Assembly: GCA_903864275.1 (NCBI GenBank)
Contig: CAIPFE010000015.1
Span: 1 to 64,000, forward strand
Length of the DNA stretch: 64,000 nucleotides
From: an uncultured Mucilaginibacter sp.
GTDB lineage: Bacteria; Bacteroidota; Bacteroidia; Sphingobacteriales; Sphingobacteriaceae
Reading direction: 5' to 3'
This document shows positions 18,015 to 26,544 of the stretch, in pieces; position 1 is the stretch's first letter, and each line of letters begins with the position of its first letter. The position numbers and the translations under genes were made by a program. The notes beneath the pieces were generated by a model. It did not search any database, had not been told where the DNA came from, and saw only the letters and a program-made list of their open reading frames with translations.

Positions 18015-19232
18015 ATGATTATGGAGCTGGAGATCAAAGAGAAAACAGGTATTTATAAAAAAGAACTTAGCGATGAGTTAGGCCGCATCCTTAAGTTTTG
18101 GTCGGAGAACACAGTCGACGAGATAAACGGCGGTTTTTATGGGAGAATTGATAATGATAATCAAATTATCCCCGGATCGCCGAAAGGCTCTGTATTAAAC
18201 GCACGGATTTTGTGGACGTTTTCGGCGGCATTTAACCATGATGCCAATCCTGATTATCTTTATAAGGCCGCCCGGGCATATCAATATATAGGTGATCATT
18301 TTATTGATAAGGAACACGGCGGTGTTTATTGGTCGGTTGATTACCAGGGCCAACCTTTGGATACCAAAAAACAGGTGTATGCCATTGCATTTACTATTTA
18401 TGCGTTAAGCGAGTATTACCTGGCATCGGGTGCTGAAGCTGCTAAACAAAATGCTATTGATCTTTTTTACCTGCTGGTTGAAAAAGCGTATGACCCTGTC
18501 CGGACCGGTTATTTCGAAGCTTATACGAGGGACTGGCTACCCATCGACGATCTCCGCTTAAGCGCCAAAGATGCGAATGAGAAAAAAACCATGAACACGC
18601 ACCTGCATGTTTTGGAAGCCTTTACCAATTTATACCGCACATGGCCCGATAAAGCTTTAAAGGAACACATCGAAATTCTTTTGGATAATTTTTTTGATCA
18701 TTTTATCGACCATCAAACCCATCACCTCGTTTTGTTTTTTGATGAGGATTGGCGCCGCCGGTCGGACCTGGTTTCTTATGGCCATGATATTGAAGCAACC
18801 TGGCTTTTACTGGAAGCGGCGGAAGTAATTGGCAATGAGGCTATGATTAAAAAAATAAAGAAAATAAGCATCAGGATGGCAGAGTCTGTTGTTGAAGGCA
18901 TTGACAGCGATGGCGGCCTTTGGTATGAATATGAGCCTGCTGACGATCATTTAATAAAAGAAAAACACTGGTGGGTGCAGGCCGAGGCCATGATCGGTTT
19001 TTTTAATGCCTGGCAAATAAGCGGGGATGAGACGTATTTAGAAATATCGATTAACAATTGGCAATTTGTAAAAACTAAAATTCTGGATAAGGTTAATGGT
19101 GAATGGTTTTGGGGTATAAAACAGGACGGCGTAGTAATGCGGTCGGAGGATAAAGTGGGTATCTGGAAATGCCCCTATCATAACAGCAGAGCTTGTATAG
19201 AAATAGTAAAAAGGATTGGTTTAAACCAATAG
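18015..19232 (+). CDS. Cellobiose/mannobiose 2-epimerase (AGE family)
   Basis: This 405-residue (alpha/alpha)6-barrel enzyme belongs to the N-acylglucosamine/cellobiose 2-epimerase family. It would convert mannobiose to mannosylglucose at the reducing end. Conserved pieces include ELGRILKFWSENTVDEINGGFYG near the N-terminus, NTHLHVLEAF (His in the middle) and GHDIEATWLLLEAAE (catalytic His region, about 253-267), with HWWVQAEAM near 318. No signal peptide. ATG 18015 or the second ATG at 18021 could start it. It shares the operon with GH130, which uses its product, so mannobiose is the likely substrate. Confidence 0.9.
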   Translation: MIMELEIKEKTGIYKKELSDELGRILKFWSENTVDEINGGFYGRIDNDNQIIPGSPKGSVLNARILWTFSAAFNHDANPDYLYKAARAYQYIGDHFIDKEHGGVYWSVDYQGQPLDTKKQVYAIAFTIYALSEYYLASGAEAAKQNAIDLFYLLVEKAYDPVRTGYFEAYTRDWLPIDDLRLSAKDANEKKTMNTHLHVLEAFTNLYRTWPDKALKEHIEILLDNFFDHFIDHQTHHLVLFFDEDWRRRSDLVSYGHDIEATWLLLEAAEVIGNEAMIKKIKKISIRMAESVVEGIDSDGGLWYEYEPADDHLIKEKHWWVQAEAMIGFFNAWQISGDETYLEISINNWQFVKTKILDKVNGEWFWGIKQDGVVMRSEDKVGIWKCPYHNSRACIEIVKRIGLNQ

Positions 19233-19236
19233 GAGG
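19215..19236 (+). promoter_or_regulatory. 16-bp palindrome and Shine-Dalgarno AGGAGG before the GH-A gene
   Basis: ATTGGTTTAAACCAAT (19215-19230) is a perfect palindrome inside the last codons of the epimerase gene. AGGAGG follows at 19231-19236. The Shine-Dalgarno spacing is 2 bp to ATG 19239 but 8 bp to ATG 19245, which favours the latter as start. Confidence 0.55.
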
Positions 19237-19244
19237 ACATGAAA

Positions 19245-21047
19245 ATGAAGGACTTTAAATTATCGGCGGTGCTATTTTTTTCAGCTTTAGTTGTATTGCA
19301 ATCATGTAAAAAGGATAAGCCGAATAATATAATTACAAACACGGTTACTACTGTCGGTACCGGCGTAGGTACCGGACCCGGCGGCGCTATAGTTGCCGGA
19401 ACAGATCCGGCCATTGCAAGTACCCAGGGGTTTTTCCTCGACAGCTGGCAGGCCAAAACATTTACGGCGCCAGGCACTACACAAAGTGTTCCGAAGCCGT
19501 CTCCAAACGGAGGGATTTCGGTAACGGCCGACCTGAGCCAGGTAACTACAAAGGTGTCAAAATTGCTGTTCGGTAATAATACCAACCCTTATATGGGCCA
19601 ATATGTTACAGCGCCTGTTTTAATGAATAATATAACGGCTTTGGCCCCCAACATATTAAGGGCGCCTGGGGGCAGCATTTCTGATATCTATTTTTGGAAC
19701 GCCGACGGCTCTGCCACCCTGGCGCCTGCCGATGCACCCGCTTCGTTACTGAACGCCCAGGGTGTTGCGTCGGCTTCAGGTTATTGGTTTGGCAATAATA
19801 CCCAAAGCTGGACATTGAGCCTTGCTAACTACTACAATGTATTGCAGCAAACCGGCAGCACTGGGTTAATAACGGTTAACTATGGTTACGCCCGTTATGG
19901 TACAGGCCCCACCCCGGTTCAGACAGCCGCGCATTTAGCTGCAAATTGGGTCAGGAACGATAAAGGCCGTACGAGATATTGGGAGATCGGTAACGAAAAT
20001 TATGGGAGCTGGGAAGCAGGGTACAGGATAGACGTAACACAAAACAAAGATGGCCAGCCTGCTGTAATAACCGGAACCATATACGGTGTCCATTTCAGGG
20101 TATTTGCTGATTCGATGCGCGCGGCCGCTGCCCAGGTGGGTAATACAAACCTGAAGATTGGTATCGTATTAACGACAACGAATGACGTTGGTAATAATTC
20201 AGGCGTCAGCAACTGGAACCATGATGTTTTAACGGCTGCCGGCAACAGTCCCGATTTTTTTGTGGTGCATAATTACTATACGCCCTATAATGATAATTCA
20301 AGTCCTGCGATTATTTTGGGCACGCCAATACCGGGGACGGACGCTATGATGAGCTGGGTAAAAACATCCGTTCAAAATGCTGCGGTTACGCAAAAACCGG
20401 TTGCGATGGATGAATGGAATATACAAGCTACAGGCTCACTCCAGGATGTTTCAAATATCGCGGGGTTACATGCAGTAATGGTATTAGGCGAGGCGTTGAA
20501 AAACCAGTTGAGCATGGCAAGCCGCTGGGACCTGGCAAATGCCTGGGAAAGTAACGGCATTCCCGGCGACGACCAGGGTATGTTTAGCAATTCATCCAAT
20601 TCCAGCAAAGCTGAACCGGGCGCACCCGCCTGGAATGCCCGCCCGGCTTTTTACTATATGTATTTTTTTCAGAAATATTTTGGCGACCGTATGGTAAGCT
20701 CAACCGTAAGCGGTAATAGTGATATAGTCAGTTATGCATCTTCCTTTGCCTCGGGGCAGGCCGGGGTTATCCTGGTAAACCAGGGAAGTACTGACCATGT
20801 GGTCAATGTGGCCTTCAATAACTTTGCGATTGGCGCTAATTACTATTATTATACCCTTAGTGGCGGGGCAGATAACAGTACTTTTTCGCGTGATGTGCTC
20901 ATAAATGGCGTTGGCCCTGCAAGTAACATTACCGGTGGGCCTGCCAATTATGCCTCTATTGCGGCCGTTTCTGCCCCGTTAGCAGGCGGGATAACAGTAG
21001 TCGTTCCGGCTTATGGCGCGGTTTATTTAGTTGCTGATAAAAAGTAA
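19245..21047 (+). CDS. Lipoprotein glycoside hydrolase of clan GH-A, family uncertain
   Basis: This 600-residue protein has a lipoprotein signal (lipobox LQSC, Cys21) and a Thr/Gly-rich linker, so it is membrane anchored. The barrel (about 90-480) shows clan GH-A catalytic residues: acid/base Glu251 in WEIGNEN and nucleophile Glu390 in AMDEWN. The C-terminus is a beta-sandwich. The closest feel is GH51/GH39-like, but I cannot assign a family. Position after the epimerase and before GH27 and GH26 suggests it acts on mannan or its side chains outside the inner membrane. The start is set by the AGGAGG at 19231. Confidence 0.75.
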   Translation: MKDFKLSAVLFFSALVVLQSCKKDKPNNIITNTVTTVGTGVGTGPGGAIVAGTDPAIASTQGFFLDSWQAKTFTAPGTTQSVPKPSPNGGISVTADLSQVTTKVSKLLFGNNTNPYMGQYVTAPVLMNNITALAPNILRAPGGSISDIYFWNADGSATLAPADAPASLLNAQGVASASGYWFGNNTQSWTLSLANYYNVLQQTGSTGLITVNYGYARYGTGPTPVQTAAHLAANWVRNDKGRTRYWEIGNENYGSWEAGYRIDVTQNKDGQPAVITGTIYGVHFRVFADSMRAAAAQVGNTNLKIGIVLTTTNDVGNNSGVSNWNHDVLTAAGNSPDFFVVHNYYTPYNDNSSPAIILGTPIPGTDAMMSWVKTSVQNAAVTQKPVAMDEWNIQATGSLQDVSNIAGLHAVMVLGEALKNQLSMASRWDLANAWESNGIPGDDQGMFSNSSNSSKAEPGAPAWNARPAFYYMYFFQKYFGDRMVSSTVSGNSDIVSYASSFASGQAGVILVNQGSTDHVVNVAFNNFAIGANYYYYTLSGGADNSTFSRDVLINGVGPASNITGGPANYASIAAVSAPLAGGITVVVPAYGAVYLVADKK

Positions 21048-21133
21048 TATTAACCATATATTTAAATCTGGTTTTATTAAACCTGCCTGATAACAAAATA
21101 AAAAATTAACACTCATTAACACAAAATACAACC

Positions 21134-22360
21134 ATGAATATCAAACCCGTCAAAAGCTTCCTCCTTGCATCATTGTTTAGTACAACGATCGGCACTTCAT
21201 TGTACGCCCAAAAATTTGAAGAACTGGCCCAGACGCCGCCCATGGGCTGGAACAGCTGGAATACTTTTCAAACCAATATTGACGAACCGCTGCTCAAGGG
21301 TATGGTGGATACCTATGTATCATCGGGTATGAAGGATGCGGGTTATACTTATTTTGTTTTGGATGACGGCTGGATGTCGATGGATAGGGATAAGAACGGC
21401 GACCTGGTGGCCGATCCTAAAAAGTTCCCCAACGGCATGAAGGAATTTGCGGACTATGTGCATTCCAAAGGCTTAAAGTTTGGCATTTACAACTGCGCCG
21501 GCACAAAAACCTGCGCCGGTTACCCCGGCACCCGCGGTTACGAATACCAGGATGCCCGGCTATATGCATCATGGGGTGTCGATTATTTGAAGTTCGACTG
21601 GTGCAATACCGATGGCATTAATGCCATTGAGGCCTATAAAACCATGAATAAGGCGATCCGGACGGCTGGTCGGCCAATGATATTCAGCTTATGCGAATGG
21701 GGGCAGCATTTTCCCTGGCGGTGGGCAAAAGATGTGGGCCAATTATGGCGCAGCACGGGTGATATAGGCCCGGCGTTTTCGGAAACAGTTACCAGGAATG
21801 GCTGGAAGCCTTTGAGCGTGTTAAACATCCTCGACCGTCAGGACAGCATCAGGCAATATGCCGGCCCCGGCCATTGGAACGATCCTGATATGCTTGAAGT
21901 TGGTAATGGAATGAAATTTAATGAGGATAAAGCGCACTTCTCACTATGGTGCATGCTGGCAGCGCCCCTAATGGCCGGCAACGATCTGCGTAAAATGTCG
22001 GCGCAAACCACGGCTATACTCACAAATAAAGATATTATCGCCCTCGACCAGGACCCTTTGGGCATAGAAGCGTTCAGGTATTATGCCTTCGACGGGATAG
22101 AAATTTGGGTAAAGCCATTGGCCAATAACGAGCTGGCAGTTTGCTTTTTAAACCGCTCTGATCATCCGCAAACTGTGAGTTACGATTGGAAAGACCATGC
22201 TATTACGGATACCGTATCAAAAACCAGTTTCGATTTTACCCAAACTACTTACAAATTGCACGATCTTTGGGACAAAAAAGATGCTGGCACAACGGCCAAA
22301 ATATTTAAGCAAACGATCCCAGCAGATGATGTGGTAGTGTTGAGGTTGACTAAGGAGTAA
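21134..22360 (+). CDS. GH27 alpha-galactosidase, secreted
   Basis: This 408-residue enzyme has a signal peptide (about 1-25, ending LYAQ) and the GH27 pattern: PPMGWNSWN (35-43), VLDDGW, nucleophile Asp155 in YLKFDWCN and acid/base Asp210 in WRSTGD. A small C-terminal beta domain follows. It removes alpha-1,6-galactosyl branches, as found on galactomannan, in the periplasm or outside. It is followed, across a REP-type inverted repeat, by the GH26 mannanase gene, which fits joint action on galactomannan. Confidence 0.93.
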   Translation: MNIKPVKSFLLASLFSTTIGTSLYAQKFEELAQTPPMGWNSWNTFQTNIDEPLLKGMVDTYVSSGMKDAGYTYFVLDDGWMSMDRDKNGDLVADPKKFPNGMKEFADYVHSKGLKFGIYNCAGTKTCAGYPGTRGYEYQDARLYASWGVDYLKFDWCNTDGINAIEAYKTMNKAIRTAGRPMIFSLCEWGQHFPWRWAKDVGQLWRSTGDIGPAFSETVTRNGWKPLSVLNILDRQDSIRQYAGPGHWNDPDMLEVGNGMKFNEDKAHFSLWCMLAAPLMAGNDLRKMSAQTTAILTNKDIIALDQDPLGIEAFRYYAFDGIEIWVKPLANNELAVCFLNRSDHPQTVSYDWKDHAITDTVSKTSFDFTQTTYKLHDLWDKKDAGTTAKIFKQTIPADDVVVLRLTKE

Positions 22361-22367
22361 TAAAAAA

Positions 22368-22477
22368 CTTTGTCATTGCGAGGAGGAACGACGAAGCAAT
22401 CTCGTCGCCATACATGTTCGCTATCTGTCAGCGACGAGATTGCTTCTCCGCCTATCGGCGGATCGCAATGACAAAGG
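22368..22477. repeat. Long REP-type inverted repeat (TCATTGCGAGGA... family)
   Basis: The left arm (22368-22408) contains TCATTGCGAGGAGGAACGA and AGCAATCTCGTCGC; the right arm (22431-22477) carries their complements, ending CGCAATGACAAAGG. The sequence belongs to a palindrome class repeated widely in bacterial genomes. It lies between the GH27 and GH26 genes and would fold in the transcript. Confidence 0.85.
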
Positions 22478-22509
22478 TTAGTATATTTATAAGACATGAT
22501 GTTAAATAA

Positions 22510-23622
22510 ATGAAAAAAACGCATATCCTTATTTTAATTACCCTATTCAGCTCATGTTCAAAAGCGCAACTCAACCCCCTCTGCGATAAACACGCGACTG
22601 CCGAAACAAAGGCGTTATATAACAGTATGCAGCGGCTTTTAGGCGCGGGAATCTTATTCGGCCACCATGATGATACAGGGTATGGCGTTAAATGGAAATA
22701 TGATGACGATAGCTCGGATGTAAAAGGTGTTACCGGAACATACCCTGCAATTTATGGCTGGGACTTGGCTAAATTAGAGCATGACAGTACGCTCGATATT
22801 AATAAATTCCCATTTGAAGTCCAGAAAAAAAGGGTTAAAGAAGCTTATGAACGCGGCGGCATAAACACATTTTGCTGGCACATGGATAACCCTACCGATG
22901 GCAAAACTGCCTGGGATACCACGCGCCGCACCGTTGCTGATATTATTCCCGGCGGGGCATTTCATGATGTTTACGTAGAATATCTCGACAAAGCAGCCAA
23001 ATATCTCGACGATTTAAAAAGTAAGGACGGCGAACATATACCCATCCTGTTCAGGCCTTTTCACGAGCTTACCGGTACCTGGTTCTGGTGGTGTAAAAAC
23101 ACCTGCACGCCCGATGAGTTTAAAACCCTGTGGCGCTTTACCATTGATTATATGCGCAAGAAAAAAAAGCTGCATAATTTGCTGATCGTATATTCAGTTG
23201 CCGATTTTGATTCGGAAGCTGAATTTCTGGAACGCTATCCCGGGGATAACTATGTGGATTTTATGGGTTTCGATAATTACTGTTATGACAAAAAGATCGA
23301 CAGCTATGAAAAGAACCTTGATAAAAGGCTGGCGCTGCTGGATGTTATCGCCGCAAAACATCATAAACTGGCATGCCTCGCCGAAACGGGGTATCTAAAT
23401 ATCCCCCAGGCCGACTGGTGGACGAAAGTTTTACTGCCCATCCTGTCAAAATATAAAACGTCTTATGTGCTGGTTTGGCGCAACGCCGGGATGGAACAAT
23501 ATTATGCCCCGTACCCCGGCCAGCAAAGCGCTGATGATTTTAAAAAGTTTTCGGAAAGCGACCATACGATCTTCCAAAACCGCTTAACGCCGCTGGCGGT
23601 TTATGGCAAGCCGACGGAGTGA
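22510..23622 (+). CDS. GH26 beta-mannanase, lipoprotein
   Basis: This 370-residue enzyme matches GH26. A lipoprotein signal ends in SSC (Cys16), so it is anchored. ILFGHHDDTGYG (about 48-59) and RPFHELTGTWFWW (182-194, acid/base Glu186) are typical; the nucleophile is Glu292 in CLAETGY. It hydrolyses internal beta-1,4-mannosyl bonds, or releases mannobiose, and so supplies the symporter, epimerase and GH130 phosphorylase encoded upstream. It is the last gene of the mannan row. Confidence 0.93.
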   Translation: MKKTHILILITLFSSCSKAQLNPLCDKHATAETKALYNSMQRLLGAGILFGHHDDTGYGVKWKYDDDSSDVKGVTGTYPAIYGWDLAKLEHDSTLDINKFPFEVQKKRVKEAYERGGINTFCWHMDNPTDGKTAWDTTRRTVADIIPGGAFHDVYVEYLDKAAKYLDDLKSKDGEHIPILFRPFHELTGTWFWWCKNTCTPDEFKTLWRFTIDYMRKKKKLHNLLIVYSVADFDSEAEFLERYPGDNYVDFMGFDNYCYDKKIDSYEKNLDKRLALLDVIAAKHHKLACLAETGYLNIPQADWWTKVLLPILSKYKTSYVLVWRNAGMEQYYAPYPGQQSADDFKKFSESDHTIFQNRLTPLAVYGKPTE

Positions 23623-23634
23623 GGGGAACTGCGG

Positions 23635-23791
23635 TGTTGTAAAGTTGAAATGTTGGAAGGTTGAAATGTTAGATTATTGGGAAGCCTTAGAGTACCTTGT
23701 ATTAAATGGATTTCCAAGAGTTCCAACATTTATAACCATTACAACCTCTTCAACAACTTTACAACATTTCAACCTTCAAACATTTCAACAA
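23635..23791. repeat. Composite inverted repeat of GTTGAAATGTT units
   Basis: The left arm (23635-23671) reads GTTGTAAAGTTGAAATGTT and variants; the right arm (23721-23791) reads the complements, with CAACATTT and ACAACCTC units. The middle is about 50 bp. It has the same architecture as 10512-10690 and 48050-48153. An open frame across it is not a gene. Confidence 0.75.
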
Positions 23792-23839
23792 TAATATTTA
23801 TCTTGCCACTGAAATGATCAACCATTCCCTTTAAAAACT

Positions 23840-24499
23840 ATGTGCGCAAAAATTAACGAACACACCGATAGTGATCTGTATAAAAGCCTGCTTGATGGGA
23901 ACAGGCAATTTGTTGAAGATACTTTAAAACTTGACCCTGAATATTTTGTGAACCTGGCTAAGGGGCAGTCGCCGCCAGTTTTATGGATAGGCTGTGCAGA
24001 TAGCCGTGTGCCGGCAAATCAAATTACTAATACCGCGCCGGGGCAAATATTTGTGCACCGCAACATTGCCAATATGGTGATCCACTCGGATATGAACATG
24101 CTTTCGGTGCTTGATTTCGCAGTTAATGTGTTAAAGGTAAAACATGTTATCGTTACCGGCCATTACGGCTGCGGCGGGGTTATGGCAGCCATCAGCAACC
24201 AGCAATTTGGCTTAATTGATAATTGGTTAAGGCATATAAAAGATGTTTACCGCCTTCATGCCAAAGAACTTGACCAGATAACAGATATCGATGAGCGCTG
24301 CGACCGCCTTGTCGAATACAATGTGGTTGAAAATGTTTACAACCTCTGCAAAACATCCATAGTACAAAACGCCTGGCACAACGGGCAGCCTTTAGGCGTA
24401 CACGGCTGGGTGTACAGCCTCAGCACCGGCATTATTACCGATATGAAGGTAAGCGCCTATGATAACGCTAATATGGATAATGTGTTTAAGTTTAAGTAG
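23840..24499 (+). CDS. can: Beta-class carbonic anhydrase
   Basis: This 219-residue enzyme interconverts CO2 and bicarbonate in the cytoplasm. Zinc ligands and the catalytic dyad of the beta class are complete: Cys52, Asp54 and Arg56 in GCADSRVPA, His108 and Cys111 in GHYGCGG. HRNIAN (about 73-78) is also typical. Length is usual for the Can type. It stands alone between repeat elements. A role with the CO dehydrogenase product CO2 would be speculation. Confidence 0.93.
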   Translation: MCAKINEHTDSDLYKSLLDGNRQFVEDTLKLDPEYFVNLAKGQSPPVLWIGCADSRVPANQITNTAPGQIFVHRNIANMVIHSDMNMLSVLDFAVNVLKVKHVIVTGHYGCGGVMAAISNQQFGLIDNWLRHIKDVYRLHAKELDQITDIDERCDRLVEYNVVENVYNLCKTSIVQNAWHNGQPLGVHGWVYSLSTGIITDMKVSAYDNANMDNVFKFK

Positions 24500-24503
24500 G
24501 AAG

Positions 24504-24566
24504 GCCATGGTCCATGTTCTATGGCTCGTGGTTTTTGTTATTATCTGCCATGGTCCATGGACCATG
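24504..24566. repeat. CCATGGTCCATGG-type inverted repeat
   Basis: CCATGGTCCATG from 24504 and CCATGGTCCATGG from 24548, themselves partly self-complementary, flank a 25-bp AT-rich centre. The element sits between the convergent carbonic anhydrase and gluconate permease genes and could end both transcripts. Confidence 0.65.
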
Positions 24567-24570
24567 TACT

Positions 24571-25887
24571 CTAAACTATCTGGTTCAAAACCAACACTCC
24601 AAGTAGTCCAACCACTGAGACAATCGTTTCCATTACCGACCATGATTTTATTGTATCCTTTATCGACAGGTTAAAATACTCCTTAAAAAGCCAGAAACCA
24701 CCATCATTAAGGTGTGAAAAAGCAAGACTGCCTGCGCCGATTGCCAGCACCATTAAATTAGGGTTGATACTGGGATCATGTAAAACCATAGCCGAAACAA
24801 TGCCGGCAGCCGTTAGTCCCGCAACCGTTGCCGAACCCAGACTAATGCGTATGATAGCAGCAATCAGCCAGCCTAAAATAAGCGGTTGCAAATGAAAACC
24901 ATGCAAAAAGGCCGCGATATCGTTATTAGCCCCGCTATCAGTAAGTACCGCTTTGAAAGCACCCGATCCCGCAACAATGAGTAGGATCATCGAAACATCC
25001 TTAACAGCGTCTGTATATATGATTGCCAGCTGTTTCATGCTCATGCCTTGCTTAAGGCCTAATGTGAAGGTAGCAACGATTAAAGAAATGAGCATTACTA
25101 TAGGTGCATCGCCTGCAAAAGCGACAAAATTATGGAACGGGCCGATGTTTTGACCAGTGTTAAGGTAAATGGTAGCCGCCATTAACAATATAACGGGCAG
25201 CAGCGCTGTAAAAAAACTAATGGCAGCGCTTGGCAGCTTATCGTCGGGCAATTCTTCAGCCATGAAAGTTGCCAGCGGGCGTGAGTTTATTTTTTTCAAT
25301 GTACGAGAAAACAGGGGCCCCGCAATGACGATTGCGGGTATAGCCAGGATAAGCCCATAAGTCAGGGTTTTACCCATGTCGGCATGGAAGATGACTACAA
25401 GCGCTGAAGGGGATGGATGCGGCGGCAAAAACCCGTGGGTTACAGATAAAGCGGCCAGCAAGGGCAGGGCGATATAAACCGCTTGCAATTTATATTTATA
25501 TACCACCGAAAAAATTAACGGTACCAGCAACACAAAGCCCGTTTCAAAAAAAAGCGGGATACCAATTATAAACCCAACCACTACCAGGGCCCATTGGATG
25601 TTTTTAATGCCAAACGCGTTTACCAATACCCCGGCAATTTTCTGGGCCGCGCCGCTGGCGGCAACAAGTTTGCCTATCATAGCGCCAACGCAAATAATAA
25701 TGGATATTTTCCCAAAAGTATCGCCCAAGCCATTTTGAACCGATTTACTTACCTTTTCCATCGGGATGCCCAGCATAAGGCCCGCGGTTATAGAAACTAC
25801 AAGGAACGCTATAAAAGGGTTTAATTTTGCCCAGCTTACTAAAAGTACAAGCAGGATAATGCAGAAAAAAATGATTAATAAAGTCAT
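24571..25887 (-). CDS. Gluconate:H+ symporter (GntP family)
   Basis: This 438-residue inner-membrane protein has about 12 hydrophobic segments and GntP-family blocks, including FFETGFVLLVPL (about 114-125), GFLPPHPSP (about 152-160) and SHLNDGGFWL near residue 390. The family imports gluconate or related sugar acids with protons. A gluconokinase gene lies 3.6 kb away on the other strand (29473), which supports gluconate as substrate, although the two are not in one operon. The start is ATG 25887. Confidence 0.9.
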   Translation of the reverse strand: MTLLIIFFCIILLVLLVSWAKLNPFIAFLVVSITAGLMLGIPMEKVSKSVQNGLGDTFGKISIIICVGAMIGKLVAASGAAQKIAGVLVNAFGIKNIQWALVVVGFIIGIPLFFETGFVLLVPLIFSVVYKYKLQAVYIALPLLAALSVTHGFLPPHPSPSALVVIFHADMGKTLTYGLILAIPAIVIAGPLFSRTLKKINSRPLATFMAEELPDDKLPSAAISFFTALLPVILLMAATIYLNTGQNIGPFHNFVAFAGDAPIVMLISLIVATFTLGLKQGMSMKQLAIIYTDAVKDVSMILLIVAGSGAFKAVLTDSGANNDIAAFLHGFHLQPLILGWLIAAIIRISLGSATVAGLTAAGIVSAMVLHDPSINPNLMVLAIGAGSLAFSHLNDGGFWLFKEYFNLSIKDTIKSWSVMETIVSVVGLLGVLVLNQIV

Positions 25888-26139
25888 TAGTTGGTTTTAA
25901 TTGGATCGATATTAAAGACAGGTTACCTTCGGTTATCCAAAAAAACAAAATAATAGTCTCATTTCTTTATATTATGCAGAAAAAAGAAGTTTTATATTCA
26001 TTGGGGGATCGAATTTCGATTAGCAGGGATTTTTTCCTGCTAAGTATAGTTTTGTATGAACGCCTTTTAGTAATGTCAAAATTTGAGTTTGAGATTTTTG
26101 AAGATAAAATTCTTTACTTTAGTATCCAAAACCACCATC

Positions 26140-26538
26140 ATGAAACTAATCCCTTATTTAAGTTTCCCCGGCAATTGCGAGGAGGCATTGAACCACTACC
26201 GGAAAATTTTTGACGGAACCATCAGCGATCTAAGCCGTTTCGGGGATACATTCCCTGTTGCGGACGATCAAAAAAACAGGGTAATGCACGCAAGGCTGGC
26301 CTTTGGGGATAATATGCTTATGTTTTCTGATAATATGCCTGGTGCCACCGTTGATTTTGGAAATGGCATCAGTTTAAGTTTGGGACTTACTGATGAAGCG
26401 ACAGCCAGGTCGGTTTTTGGCCAGCTGGCCGAGGGCGGCAAAGTTACTATGCCTATGGAAAAACAGTTTTGGGGCGCATTATTTGGCCAGGTAAAGGACC
26501 GCTATGGCATTAACTGGATGATAAATTGCGAAGTTTAA
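26140..26538 (+). CDS. VOC-superfamily protein (PhnB-like)
   Basis: This 132-residue protein has the paired beta-alpha-beta-beta-beta fold of the vicinal-oxygen-chelate superfamily, PhnB/3-demethylubiquinone-methyltransferase-like group: IPYLSFPGNCEEAL at the start, VMHARLAFGDNMLMFSD in the middle, WGALFGQVKDRYGINWMI at the end. Substrates of this group are mostly unknown. ATG 26140 is chosen because upstream in-frame residues are not conserved in style. It is followed after 6 bp by a membrane protein gene. Confidence 0.85.
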   Translation: MKLIPYLSFPGNCEEALNHYRKIFDGTISDLSRFGDTFPVADDQKNRVMHARLAFGDNMLMFSDNMPGATVDFGNGISLSLGLTDEATARSVFGQLAEGGKVTMPMEKQFWGALFGQVKDRYGINWMINCEV

Positions 26539-26544
26539 AAACTA

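Noticed and set aside
23603..23794. Plus-strand open frame after the GH26 gene
   Set aside because: It is encoded by the composite inverted repeat and has a low-complexity product.
25974..26213. 79-residue plus-strand frame before the VOC gene
   Set aside because: It overlaps the VOC start in another frame and lacks protein-like features.
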